From positions 1 to 21,918 of the forward strand of contig JABJQE010000215.1 of assembly GCA_018663565.1 (NCBI GenBank): a stretch of DNA of 21,918 nt, in the 5' to 3' direction. Position 1 is the first letter of the stretch. Each line of letters begins with the position of its first letter. The translations under genes were made by a program, and so were the position numbers. This DNA comes from Phycisphaerae bacterium. GTDB taxonomy: Bacteria; Planctomycetota; Phycisphaerae; Phycisphaerales; SM1A02. Below are positions 1-7,046 of the stretch, one piece after another. The notes below the pieces were generated by a model, which saw only the letters and a list, made by a program, of their open reading frames with translations, was not told the origin of the DNA and ran no database searches.

Positions 1-359
1 ACTGCGCCTGGCACCGTGACGGCATCCCATCCGGTTCGCGGAATGCCATCGCGACACAGCCGGTTTACATCGACCGCTGCGGGCGAGCGTCCCGAGGCAT
101 TGAGTCCATGCAGCTGCGAACCGTCCCATGACATGGCGAACGCGTCGGATCCCAAGCCATTGGCGGTGGGTTCCAGTACGGTCAGCGCCGCAGCTGTTGC
201 GATGGCGGCATCGCCCGCTGATCCGCCCTGATTAAGTATGTCCAGCCCAACTTGCGCGGCAAGCGGGTGTCCGGTTGCTACGACGTGGCCGGCGAGCACT
301 GGCATACGGGCCCCTGGCATGGCATGTGGTGGCAGCGAGTGTGTGAATCGTGTAGTCAT
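1..359 (-). CDS. ggt: Gamma-glutamyltransferase family protein, N-terminal part (runs off left edge)
   Basis: Reading leftward from the ATG at 359-357 gives 119 open codons with no stop before the edge. The product matches the start of the gamma-glutamyltranspeptidase (Ntn-hydrolase) family. It has the GHPLAAQ motif, then LNQGGSAGDAAIA, a LEPTANGLGSDAF stretch where the family has its EPxxxGxGG motif, then ASGRSP, and GWDAVTVPG near the edge. The family cleaves gamma-glutamyl bonds such as that of glutathione after self-processing at a Thr, and that catalytic Thr would lie beyond the window. Some relatives act as cephalosporin or glutaryl acylases or have unknown substrates, and the SGRSP form resembles that broader group. 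No clear signal peptide is visible, so a cytoplasmic protein is possible. The start overlaps the mnmA stop in an ATGA, so translation is probably coupled to mnmA. Confidence 0.85.
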   Translation of the reverse strand, partial: MTTRFTHSLPPHAMPGARMPVLAGHVVATGHPLAAQVGLDILNQGGSAGDAAIATAAALTVLEPTANGLGSDAFAMSWDGSQLHGLNASGRSPAAVDVNRLCRDGIPRTGWDAVTVPGA

Positions 360-1474
360 TGGCAGCGTTGGACCGAGTCGATCCAGCCACCGCACAGCAC
401 AAGGTCGCCCTCGTAGCACACGAGAGCTTGGCCGGCGGCAGTTGCCTCTTGTGGACTGCTGAACTCGACTTCAATGCGGTCTTCGCCAATGGCTCGAACG
501 CGGGCGGGCAGGGGGTCGCCATGCGCACGGACCTGTGCGCGGCAGGGGTGCCAGTCATCAATTGGATCGATGTGCCAGCTCGTCTCGGCTGCAGTACAGC
601 TGATCGCGGCGAGATCGTCCTTGGTGCCGAGCGTTACGGTATTGGCCGCGGGGTCTTTTTGGATGACATAGAGCGGATGACCAACTGCGACGCCGAGTCG
701 ACGTCGCTGCCCGATGGTGTAGTGCTGGTGTCCTTCGTGTGTTGCCAGTTCATTGCCATCGGCGTCGAGCATCACGCCTTGTTTGAAGCGATCCGGATGG
801 CGTCGCTCAAGCAGCCCAGCGTAGTCGTCGTCTGGAACGAAGCAGATTTCTTGTGAGTCCGGTTTGGAGTGCACGCCGAGATTGAGTGACTTGGCATGTT
901 CGCGGACTTCGTCTTTCGTAAGGTCACCAATTGGGAACATCATCTGGTCGAGCCGTCGCGGACGCGCGCCTGGAAGACCGCCAGCGCCAAAGAGCACATA
1001 GGACTGGTCCTTTTCGTGGTCGGCGGAGCGGCGAAGCCGAGGTGATCCAGTTGAGTGATCGATTCTCGCGTGATGCCCACTTGCGACCCAAGTCGCTCCA
1101 ATCCCTTCGGCGTAGTCATGCAATTTTCCAAACTTCAACCAGTCATTGCAGCGTACGCATGGGTTGGGTGTCCGCCCCGCGTGGTATTCATCTTCGAAAT
1201 AGCGGATGATCTGTTCGAAGTCATCTGCAAAGTTCAGGGCGTAGAAGGGGATGTCGAGTTTGGCCGCAACGCTGCGGGCATCGTTGGCATCCGAGATGGA
1301 GCAGCAGCCACGGTGGCCAAGGGTGGCACCAGCAATATCGTCGCCGGGCGATCCAAGACGCATGAAACAGCCCACGACGTCATAGCCCTGCTCCTTGAGC
1401 ATGGCAGCTGCGACGCTGGAATCCACGCCGCCGGACATGGCGACGAGGACACGATCTCCTGGTTGGGGCTTCAT
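356..1474 (-). CDS. mnmA: tRNA-specific 2-thiouridylase MnmA
   Basis: MnmA adds sulfur to U34 of tRNA-Lys, -Glu and -Gln in the cytoplasm, using ATP and a sulfur relay. The 372-residue product is of normal family length. It carries the ATP-pyrophosphatase loop SGGVDSS (about 14-20), a TPNPCVRCN segment whose Cys109 aligns with the catalytic nucleophile, GHHARI (about 133-138), KDQSYVLF (about 155-162) and SQEICF with the second catalytic Cys at about 211. A YTIGQRR-type segment follows in the central domain. I chose the ATG at 1474 because an upstream in-frame extension of 31 codons has no family resemblance and would cross into the spacer. No good SD sequence precedes it. The gene is divergent from fbaB across 73 nt, and its stop overlaps the start of the gamma-glutamyltransferase gene. 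Confidence 0.96.
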   Translation of the reverse strand: MKPQPGDRVLVAMSGGVDSSVAAAMLKEQGYDVVGCFMRLGSPGDDIAGATLGHRGCCSISDANDARSVAAKLDIPFYALNFADDFEQIIRYFEDEYHAGRTPNPCVRCNDWLKFGKLHDYAEGIGATWVASGHHARIDHSTGSPRLRRSADHEKDQSYVLFGAGGLPGARPRRLDQMMFPIGDLTKDEVREHAKSLNLGVHSKPDSQEICFVPDDDYAGLLERRHPDRFKQGVMLDADGNELATHEGHQHYTIGQRRRLGVAVGHPLYVIQKDPAANTVTLGTKDDLAAISCTAAETSWHIDPIDDWHPCRAQVRAHGDPLPARVRAIGEDRIEVEFSSPQEATAAGQALVCYEGDLVLCGGWIDSVQRCQ

Positions 1475-1516
1475 GGTGATTTGGGATGATAAAGCCCCGG
1501 CATGGTGGGATTGGTA

Positions 1517-1537
1517 TCCTGACCCACCTGTCAGGAG
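1517..1537 (+). promoter_or_regulatory. Hairpin overlapping the fbaB ribosome-binding site
   Basis: TCCTGAC (1517-1523) and GTCAGGA (1530-1536) form a perfect 7-bp inverted repeat around a 6-nt loop. The 3' arm contains most of the SD sequence AGGAG (1533-1537), which sits 10 nt before the fbaB ATG. If transcribed, the hairpin would sequester the ribosome-binding site. As DNA, the same dyad could be an operator in the mnmA/fbaB divergent spacer. Either role is inference. Confidence 0.45.
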
Positions 1538-1547
1538 AACCCACCCC

Positions 1548-2618
1548 ATGAGTACCGTCACAACCACTGTTCAGGACCTTCTTGGCCCCGAGGCCGACGA
1601 ATTGCTTGGTCACACCTGTTTGCTGCCCGCGGACATGCTGCATGTGCCCGGAGGTGACTTTGTCGACCGTGTCTGGACGGCGAGCGATCGAAGCCCTCAG
1701 GTACTTCGATCGATTCAGGCTCTCTATGGACATGGGCGGCTCGCCGGCAGTGGCTACCTCTCCATGCTCCCGGTCGATCAAGGCATTGAGCACTCGGCTG
1801 CGGCCTCGTTCACGCCGAACCCGATGTATTTTGATCCGGGAAATATTTGTGAGCTCGCCATCGAGGGCGGCTGCAATGCGGTCGCGAGTACGTTTGGCGT
1901 GCTTGGCTCGGTGGCGCGAAAGTATGCCCACCGAATCCCCTTCATTGTCAAGATCAACCACAACGAACTCCTGACCTCACCCAACCAGTTTGATCAAGTC
2001 ATGTTTGGCACGATCGATGAGGCTTGGAATATGGGCGCAGTTGCAGTTGGTGCAACAATCTACTTCGGAAGCGATGAGTCACGCCGGCAGATTGTTGAGA
2101 TCGCCGATGCATTCGCGTATGCCCACGAGCGTGGCATGGCCACCGTGCTGTGGTGCTACCTTCGCAATAATGACTTCAAAGTGGGTGGCACTGACTATCA
2201 CGCCTCCGCAGACTTGACTGCTCAGGCGAATCATCTTGGTGTCACAATTGAAGCCGATATCATAAAGCAGAAGCAGCCCACGAATAATCGTGGCTATGTT
2301 GCGATGAATGAGCACGGTAGCTTCGGCAAGTACGACCCCAATATGTACGACACGCTGTGTGGCGATCATCCGATTGATTTGTGCCGTTGGCAGGTCGCCA
2401 ACTGCTATATGGGTCGTGCTGGCTTGATCAACTCAGGTGGCGCATCGGGCAGCGATGACTTTGCCCAAGCAGTCCGTACTGCTGTCATCAATAAAAGGGC
2501 AGGAGGAAGCGGCTTGATCTCAGGCCGAAAGGCCTTCCAGCGACCGATGGCCGAGGGCGTGCAGTTGCTCAACACGATTCAGGACGTGTTCCTGGATGAC
2601 ACAATCACGGTTGCGTAG
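1548..2618 (+). CDS. fbaB: Class I fructose-bisphosphate aldolase (FbaB/DhnA type)
   Basis: This cytoplasmic enzyme interconverts fructose 1,6-bisphosphate with dihydroxyacetone phosphate and glyceraldehyde 3-phosphate through a Schiff base, in glycolysis and gluconeogenesis. The 356-residue protein is close to the size of E. coli FbaB. It has VDQGIEH (76-82), FDPGN (95-99), VKINHNE (134-140), GATIYFGSDESRRQ (168-181), DIIKQKQP (237-244) with the likely Schiff-base Lys at about 240, and Gly-rich phosphate-binding segments INSGGASGSD and SGLISGRKAFQR near the C-terminus. The ATG at 1548 is chosen because AGGAG lies 10 nt upstream. An in-frame extension to 1395 would run antisense through the start of mnmA and lacks similarity. 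The gene stands alone, divergent from mnmA and convergent with the ATPase gene. Confidence 0.95.
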   Translation: MSTVTTTVQDLLGPEADELLGHTCLLPADMLHVPGGDFVDRVWTASDRSPQVLRSIQALYGHGRLAGSGYLSMLPVDQGIEHSAAASFTPNPMYFDPGNICELAIEGGCNAVASTFGVLGSVARKYAHRIPFIVKINHNELLTSPNQFDQVMFGTIDEAWNMGAVAVGATIYFGSDESRRQIVEIADAFAYAHERGMATVLWCYLRNNDFKVGGTDYHASADLTAQANHLGVTIEADIIKQKQPTNNRGYVAMNEHGSFGKYDPNMYDTLCGDHPIDLCRWQVANCYMGRAGLINSGGASGSDDFAQAVRTAVINKRAGGSGLISGRKAFQRPMAEGVQLLNTIQDVFLDDTITVA

Positions 2619-2637
2619 GACGCGACGCGTGGGGATT

Positions 2638-2662
2638 GGGGTCAGCCCCCGCCTCGAGGCCT
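2638..2662 (+). repeat. GC-rich intergenic repeat, copy 1
   Basis: This 25-nt segment between fbaB and the ATPase gene matches 19013-19037 at 21 of 25 positions (both begin GGGGTC; the remainder is CCCCGC-rich and ends GGCCT). It contains GGGG-TCAG-CCCC and the perfect palindrome GCCTCGAGGC (2651-2660). No T-run follows it, so it does not look like a classic intrinsic terminator. It could be a REP-like dispersed element or a structured 3' end for the fbaB transcript. Confidence 0.45.
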
Positions 2663-2703
2663 ATCACCCCGCATCATCTCGCCAATGAACGCACAGAGAG
2701 CAA

Positions 2704-2716
2704 GGGGCTCGGCCCC
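2704..2716 (-). terminator. Possible terminator hairpin of the ATPase gene
   Basis: GGGGC-TCG-GCCCC is a perfect 5-bp stem with a 3-nt loop, 12 nt beyond the ATPase stop. Reading the minus strand, it is followed by TTGCTCTCT, a weak pyrimidine tract instead of a real T-run. The flanking AGCAAGGGG also occurs on the minus strand just downstream of topA, so the element may be a shared 3'-end structure. Confidence 0.35.
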
Positions 2717-2728
2717 CACATCGGTGCG

Positions 2729-4783
2729 TCACACTCCCGCGATACGGGCCCGTCGTGCTTCGCTGGCTTCGCGGCGGCGATGGATGGCTTGTTCGTGGGC
2801 GGCGCGAGATTGTTCGGCTTCGCTGAACTCTTCGCCGAATCGAACGAGCCGAAGGCTATTGGCAATAACCACGACGTAGCCAAGCGCGTAGTAGAACGGC
2901 GCGAGCCAGAGTGTCAGGATGGTGCCGGTTGCTGCGAGTGCGAGTCCTATGACGGCGAGCAAGAGCGACATGCCGATGTTCATACTGATTACTGAACGTG
3001 TGCGGCGAGCGAGTGAGAGCAAGAATGGGATATGTCTCAGGTCGTCATTCATCAACGCTACGCCCGCGGAGTTCGTAGCGATATCAGAGCCACTCAGTCC
3101 CATGGCGACGCCGACGTCAGCCGTGGCGAGAATAGGACCATCGTTGATGCCATCGCCAATCACCATTGTGCGGTGACCGCGTCCCATGAGATGCTTGAGT
3201 TCTTGATGCTTCTCTTCTGGGAGACATTCTGCTTCGACGCTGTCAATGCCAATCGCTTCAGCCACGCGAGTCGCGACGGGCAACCGGTCACCTGTAAACA
3301 TGGCGATGCGTCGGCAGCCGAGTTCCCGCAGTTCAGCGATCGCTTCGGCGGCGTGCGATCTCAAAGCATCTTCGAGACCGACGGCGCCGAGATACTGGCC
3401 GCCTCGCATGACATGAACACCTGACATGCCTTCAATCTTGGCTTCAACAACCGCGACTTGGTCTGCGATTTCAGGGTTGATCTCAAGAAGCCAGGCCGCG
3501 CGGCCTGCGTGAATATCGCCGGAGCTTGCGTGGGCAAGTACGCCTCGGCCGTGCAGTTCTTCGTATCGGTCCATCGTGGCCGGTTCGATATTGGCTTGTT
3601 TGGCCGTTTCTAGAATCGACTTGGCGAGCGGGTGGTTCGAGTGTTGTTCTCCATCTGCTGCTGCTTGCAGCAGGGCAGCGCCATCTACGCCATCAGCGGG
3701 GCTCAGGCGAGAGACGGCAAAGATGCCTGTCGTCAACGTACCGGTCTTGTCCATGATGACCGTGTCGACTTCGGCAGCCGCTTCTAGTGTTCGGGTTTGT
3801 TTGATCATGATGCCGAGTCGCGCGGCAGCGGCAAATGCCGCCACCATGGCTGTCGGGTGCGAGATCAGCAACCCGCCTGGGCATGTCACCACGAGCACGG
3901 TGATGGCTCTGAGCGATGCTTCTGCTCGGACGGCCTCATCGCCGCTTCGTGAGGCGAAGAACCACACGAGGGCTGCGATCATGATGACGATCCAGAAGTA
4001 GTACCCCGCAAGCTGCTCGATAATCTCTTGTCGCTTGGTCTTGCTCGACTCCGCTTCGCGAATAAGTGCTTCCACTTTGCCGATGGTTGTTTCGGCTGCG
4101 ATGGCGGTAACTTCGATGTCAATTTGACCGGTCAGGTTGGTCGTACCGGCATACACGGGAACACCGGTACGCACTTCAACTGGAACAGCTTCGCCGGTGA
4201 GCGAGGCCTGGTTGATGTCCGACTCACCCGTGACAATGCGACCGTCCACTGGCAGGTTTTCACCCGGGCGGACCCGCACAAGATCGCCAGTTTGCAGGTC
4301 GGCAAGGCCAACATTTTCTTCTGTGCCATTGGATACGCGGCGGGCTGTGTTAGGCGTCAGGTGGACAAGGTCGCGAATGGCTCGCTGCGCTCCCCAGGCC
4401 GTTCGGCTCAGTACGAGATTGGCAGCCCACAAAAACAACGCCAAGAAACCGGCGGCAAGATACATTTCGGAGGCCATGGCCGCCAAGACGGCGAGGGTGG
4501 CGAGGGCATCGCCACCGGGTCGGCCGGTGGTGATTTCACGCCAGGCGCCCATCAACAGTGGAACGACCAAGACAATCGCGCCGAGGAATGCTGGAATCTG
4601 GGCAATCTGTGGATTCACTCCAAGTAGCCCGCCGATCCAGGCAGTGCCAAGCAGCACGCCACCGCCAAGCGCCACGAGGAGGCGTCGTTCCAGCCCTGCG
4701 GCCGAGTATTCCTCGCTCCCAAGACCTTCATCTGACATGGTGGGAGATTCCAAAGTCTGGCTCAACGCGTCTTGCTCGCTCAT
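2729..4783 (-). CDS. P1B-type heavy-metal translocating P-type ATPase with CPG motif
   Basis: A 684-residue inner-membrane ATPase that should export a transition metal. Several hydrophobic helices come first (about 34-125). The actuator has SLTGEAVP (194-201). The ion-binding helix carries CPG at 301-303, then the phosphorylation motif DKTGT (345-349), SNHPLA in the nucleotide domain (382-387, the P1B-signature HP at 384-385), MFTGD (495-499) and the hinge GDGINDGP (543-550). Two more membrane helices end with NSLRL, typical of P1B ATPases. There is no N-terminal CxxC metal-binding domain. Known P1B groups carry CPC, CPH, SPC or TPC in the ion-binding helix, so CPG is odd and the metal cannot be predicted. 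GGAG lies 7 nt upstream of the ATG at 4783, supporting this start. The promoter region is shared with divergent gpsA. Confidence 0.92.
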   Translation of the reverse strand: MSEQDALSQTLESPTMSDEGLGSEEYSAAGLERRLLVALGGGVLLGTAWIGGLLGVNPQIAQIPAFLGAIVLVVPLLMGAWREITTGRPGGDALATLAVLAAMASEMYLAAGFLALFLWAANLVLSRTAWGAQRAIRDLVHLTPNTARRVSNGTEENVGLADLQTGDLVRVRPGENLPVDGRIVTGESDINQASLTGEAVPVEVRTGVPVYAGTTNLTGQIDIEVTAIAAETTIGKVEALIREAESSKTKRQEIIEQLAGYYFWIVIMIAALVWFFASRSGDEAVRAEASLRAITVLVVTCPGGLLISHPTAMVAAFAAAARLGIMIKQTRTLEAAAEVDTVIMDKTGTLTTGIFAVSRLSPADGVDGAALLQAAADGEQHSNHPLAKSILETAKQANIEPATMDRYEELHGRGVLAHASSGDIHAGRAAWLLEINPEIADQVAVVEAKIEGMSGVHVMRGGQYLGAVGLEDALRSHAAEAIAELRELGCRRIAMFTGDRLPVATRVAEAIGIDSVEAECLPEEKHQELKHLMGRGHRTMVIGDGINDGPILATADVGVAMGLSGSDIATNSAGVALMNDDLRHIPFLLSLARRTRSVISMNIGMSLLLAVIGLALAATGTILTLWLAPFYYALGYVVVIANSLRLVRFGEEFSEAEQSRAAHEQAIHRRREASEARRARIAGV

Positions 4784-4826
4784 CTACTGCTCCGAGTCCT
4801 CAGTGGTCAATGGGGGGAAGGCGTGG

Positions 4827-4858
4827 AGTATAGACCCCACCCGATGCCACTGGCATCG
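4827..4858 (-). promoter_or_regulatory. Putative promoter and operator dyad of the metal ATPase
   Basis: CGATGCCA-C-TGGCATCG (4842-4858) is a perfect dyad with 8-bp arms around one central base, in the spacer between the ATPase and gpsA. On the minus strand a good -10 box TATACT lies at 4832-4827. Part of the dyad, ATGCCA at 4856-4851, sits where the -35 box would be with an 18-nt spacer. A dimeric regulator bound here would control the ATPase directly. The regulator is not in the window. Confidence 0.5.
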
Positions 4859-4905
4859 CTCAGCAGGCACTACGCACCACCCGGGCGAGTGGTTCGTGCG
4901 GTACG

Positions 4906-4931
4906 CTCCACATTGCAGCGTGCAATGGAGG
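4906..4931 (+). promoter_or_regulatory. Hairpin at the gpsA ribosome-binding site
   Basis: CATTGCA-GCG-TGCAATG (4911-4927) is a perfect 7-bp stem with a 3-nt loop that ends exactly where the SD sequence GGAGGG (4927-4932) begins. An alternative pairing, CTCCA (4906-4910) with TGGAG (4926-4930) stacked on TTGCA/TGCAA, would bury the SD sequence. The two folds differ in whether the ribosome-binding site is free. A regulatory role is inference. Confidence 0.4.
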
Positions 4932-4942
4932 GTATTTGACCG

Positions 4943-5938
4943 GTGTCTGAGCGAATCGCAATCGTGGGAGATGGCCAGATGGGGCTCGTATTGGCCGATG
5001 CACTCGTGCATCGGGGCCTGCGAGTCAGCCTGTGGGGTCCCTTTCCAGACGTTGTGGAGCATCTTGCGGCGACGCGAGAGAATCCTGGGCGAATGCCAGG
5101 CTTCCGGCTCGATGAGCAGGTGCGTGTCACGACCAATAGCAGCGAGCTATTTGACAACTGCACGATGGCTATCAACGCGATTCCGTCGCAGTTCATTGGC
5201 GATGTGTGGTCACGGGTGGACGGCGATCTTCCGAGTGGCTGCCCCATTGTGAGTGTGGCCAAGGGTGTTGAGAATGGCACGCTTCGTCGGCCGAGTGAGG
5301 TGCTCGGAGAAGCCGTGCCATCTGCAGGTGCCATGTGCGCCTTGTCGGGGCCGACGATCGCGACTGAATTGGCGGCGCATCGGCCAGCCTTGATGGTGGC
5401 CGCCTCATCTGACAAAGGTTTGGCCGCTCGCGTGCAATCCTGTTTCGACGTGCCGTGGCTGCGAATCTATACGAGCGATGATCTGGTTGGGGTTGAACTC
5501 GCCGGCGCGTGTAAGAATGTCGTCGCGCTCGCTGCTGGCATGTGCGATGGACTTCAACTTGGCGACAATGCAAAGTCTGCCGTTCTAGCCCGCGGCCTTG
5601 CTGAAATCACTCGGCTCGGTGTGTCGATGGGGGCTGCGGCCGAGACGTTCTATGGCATTGCGGGTGTGGGCGACCTCGCCACGACTTGCTTTAGCCCACA
5701 TGGCCGAAATCGAAGTTGTGGTGAAGCGCTTGGCCTTGGAGAATCGCTGGAAGCCTATGAATCGCGGACTCATTCGGTTGTGGAAGGCGTTGCGACCTCA
5801 AGGAGTGTGATGGCGCTCGCTTCGCGGTATGGCATCGAAATGCCTATTTCTGAAGCGGTTCATGCGGTGTTGTTTGACGGACTTTCGCCGGGTGCAGGTG
5901 TCGATCAATTGATGCGGCGTGTGTCAGGTACTGAGTGA
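4943..5938 (+). CDS. gpsA: NAD(P)-dependent glycerol-3-phosphate dehydrogenase GpsA
   Basis: GpsA reduces dihydroxyacetone phosphate to sn-glycerol 3-phosphate for membrane phospholipid synthesis and acts in the cytoplasm. The 331-residue product has the nucleotide-binding GDGQMG (9-14), VSVAKGVE with Lys107, LSGPTIATELA (134-144), and the catalytic core GACKNVVALAAG with Lys191. It continues with GDNAKSAVLARG (207-218), GVGDLATTC (241-249) and GRNRSCG (254-260), all family hallmarks. The start is GTG at 4943, supported by GGAGGG ten nt upstream (4927-4932). A perfect hairpin abuts that site. The gene is divergent from the ATPase and its stop lies only 6 nt from the convergent ptsH stop. Substrate and product link it functionally to the aldolase upstream, though the two are not in one operon. 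Confidence 0.96.
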   Translation: MSERIAIVGDGQMGLVLADALVHRGLRVSLWGPFPDVVEHLAATRENPGRMPGFRLDEQVRVTTNSSELFDNCTMAINAIPSQFIGDVWSRVDGDLPSGCPIVSVAKGVENGTLRRPSEVLGEAVPSAGAMCALSGPTIATELAAHRPALMVAASSDKGLAARVQSCFDVPWLRIYTSDDLVGVELAGACKNVVALAAGMCDGLQLGDNAKSAVLARGLAEITRLGVSMGAAAETFYGIAGVGDLATTCFSPHGRNRSCGEALGLGESLEAYESRTHSVVEGVATSRSVMALASRYGIEMPISEAVHAVLFDGLSPGAGVDQLMRRVSGTE

Positions 5939-5944
5939 TTGGCG

Positions 5945-6226
5945 CTACGCCTCGTCGAACCCAGCCTTCACCAAGGCGGCGAGTTCTTGTACCGCCGCGT
6001 CAGCGTCATTGCCACTTGCGGCAATGATGAGTTCGGTTCCAGCCGTGGCGGCGAGCATCATGATCTGCATGATTGACTTCGCGTCAACTCCAGCGTCTTG
6101 ATCCGTTCGCTGCACCGTGACATCACTGCCAAAACGCTGGGCTGTTTCGGCAAGCAGCATCGCCGGCCGAGCGTGTAAGCCGAGCCGGTTGGTGATCTTG
6201 ACCTTTTGTGTGGCGGATTGCGTCAT
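5945..6226 (-). CDS. ptsH: Phosphocarrier protein HPr
   Basis: HPr relays phosphate from Enzyme I to EIIA proteins in the cytoplasm. The 93-residue product, slightly longer than the usual 85-90, has the active-site motif GLHARPA with His18. It also has KSIMQIMML with Ser51, equivalent to the Ser46 site that HPr kinase phosphorylates. Keeping both sites suggests regulation by HPr kinase elsewhere in the genome. It is the last gene of the DUF502-hpf-ptsN-ptsH unit, 23 nt after ptsN. No sugar permease (EIIB/EIIC) or Enzyme I gene is present in the window, so a regulatory PTS is more likely than sugar import. The ATG has no strong SD sequence, so it may depend on coupling. Confidence 0.95.
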   Translation of the reverse strand: MTQSATQKVKITNRLGLHARPAMLLAETAQRFGSDVTVQRTDQDAGVDAKSIMQIMMLAATAGTELIIAASGNDADAAVQELAALVKAGFDEA

Positions 6227-6249
6227 GAAATCGTTGCGAAAATGCTCGC

Positions 6250-6729
6250 TCAGGCGGAGAGTTGCTGGGAGTCAGCGTCCTTGAGCAAAGTGACCACTTC
6301 CTTTACCGTCGAGGCCTGCCTGAGGAATCTACGGAAGGTGTCCTGGCTGAGACTTCCAAAGACCGCTTCCATGGCCTCGAGGTGAAGTTCGGGCTGATCC
6401 TCCGGGCTCATGAGCAGGAAGATGGAATACACGGGGTTGCCGTCGAGCGCATTGAAGTCGACGCCGTTGGTGATGTTGGCCACTGCCGCGATCACTTTGG
6501 TGACAGAGGCTTGCTTCAGATGTGGGACTGCAACGCCATTGCCGAACCCAGTAGAGCCTCGGTTCTCACGCTTGACGACAGCCTTGACAAAGGAATCGCG
6601 ATCATCTTCGCTGACTTCGCCAGCTTTGACGAGAAGATCAATCAAGGCCGTAATGGCCTCGTCGCGTGTTGTGACTTCCAGGGAGGGCGCAATGGCTTTT
6701 TGGACAACGATTTCTGTCAGTTTCATCAT
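6250..6729 (-). CDS. ptsN: PTS EIIA component, nitrogen-regulatory (PtsN/EIIA-Ntr) type
   Basis: This is a 159-residue single-domain EIIA of the fructose/mannitol/Ntr family. Its phosphate-accepting His70 lies in GFGNGVAVPHLK, and the FLLMSPEDQPELHLEAM segment is also characteristic. It should accept phosphate from HPr and act as a regulatory protein in the cytoplasm. The lack of fused IIB/IIC domains and the neighbouring hpf and ptsH genes favour the Ntr type over a sugar-specific EIIA. Two adjacent ATG codons are possible. The one at 6729 overlaps the hpf stop as ATGA, while the one at 6726 has the better spacing (7 nt) from GGAG inside the end of hpf. The N-terminus may therefore be MMKLTE or MKLTE. 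Confidence 0.92.
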   Translation of the reverse strand: MMKLTEIVVQKAIAPSLEVTTRDEAITALIDLLVKAGEVSEDDRDSFVKAVVKRENRGSTGFGNGVAVPHLKQASVTKVIAAVANITNGVDFNALDGNPVYSIFLLMSPEDQPELHLEAMEAVFGSLSQDTFRRFLRQASTVKEVVTLLKDADSQQLSA

Positions 6730-7046
6730 TCATCTCCCGAGTGGTGGCGGTGATCTCTGTGGTCTTGGAGTTTACTCTTGAGGTCGGATACCTGCCTGAT
6801 GGCTCGGTCGGTGCACTTGTCAATGGCAGCGTACATATCATCGGACGATGCGTGTGATACGAGAGGTTCGCCGTGCGATACAGACACGATGCATTCCACG
6901 AGGTGTTCTGACTTTTGGTGGTCAACAACGACTTCAATGGCAGAAACACGATCGAAGTAGTGTGGAATTTTCTCCGCCTTCTTCGTGATGTACTCTTCAA
7001 TGGCCGCCGTTGCGTCACTGTGTCGCGTGGTAATCGTGATATTCAT
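6726..7046 (-). CDS. hpf: Ribosome hibernation promoting factor, short HPF/RaiA type
   Basis: The 106-residue protein matches the HPF/YfiA fold: it begins NITITTRH, then AIEEYITKKAEKIPHYFD, VVVDHQKSEHLVECIV, and DDMYAAIDKCTDRAIRQ as the second helix. It ends in a short His/Asp-rich tail instead of the C-terminal dimerisation domain of long HPF. It should bind the small subunit in stationary phase and, with the short form, promote inactive ribosome dimers or stabilise ribosomes. AGGAG (rc of 7054-7058) lies 7 nt upstream of the ATG inside the DUF502 gene. The start overlaps the DUF502 stop by ATGA, and the stop overlaps ptsN likewise, which suggests coordinated synthesis with the PTS proteins. 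Confidence 0.94.
   Translation of the reverse strand: MNITITTRHSDATAAIEEYITKKAEKIPHYFDRVSAIEVVVDHQKSEHLVECIVSVSHGEPLVSHASSDDMYAAIDKCTDRAIRQVSDLKSKLQDHRDHRHHSGDE

Noticed and set aside
232..561. Minus-strand open frame spanning the mnmA/gamma-glutamyltransferase junction
   Set aside because: The mnmA and gamma-glutamyltransferase frames both have family motifs over the same bases, so this is a shadow frame.
4137..5252. Long plus-strand open frame (371 codons) antisense to the ATPase and running into gpsA
   Set aside because: It is opposite strong P-type ATPase motifs, its translation is Ser/Arg/Pro-rich without domains, and it overlaps gpsA in another frame.
6006..6027. TCATTGCC...GGCAATGA inverted repeat inside ptsH as a terminator for gpsA
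   Set aside because: It is a perfect 8-bp stem with a 6-nt loop, but no T-run follows and it lies within conserved HPr coding sequence, so chance is likely.
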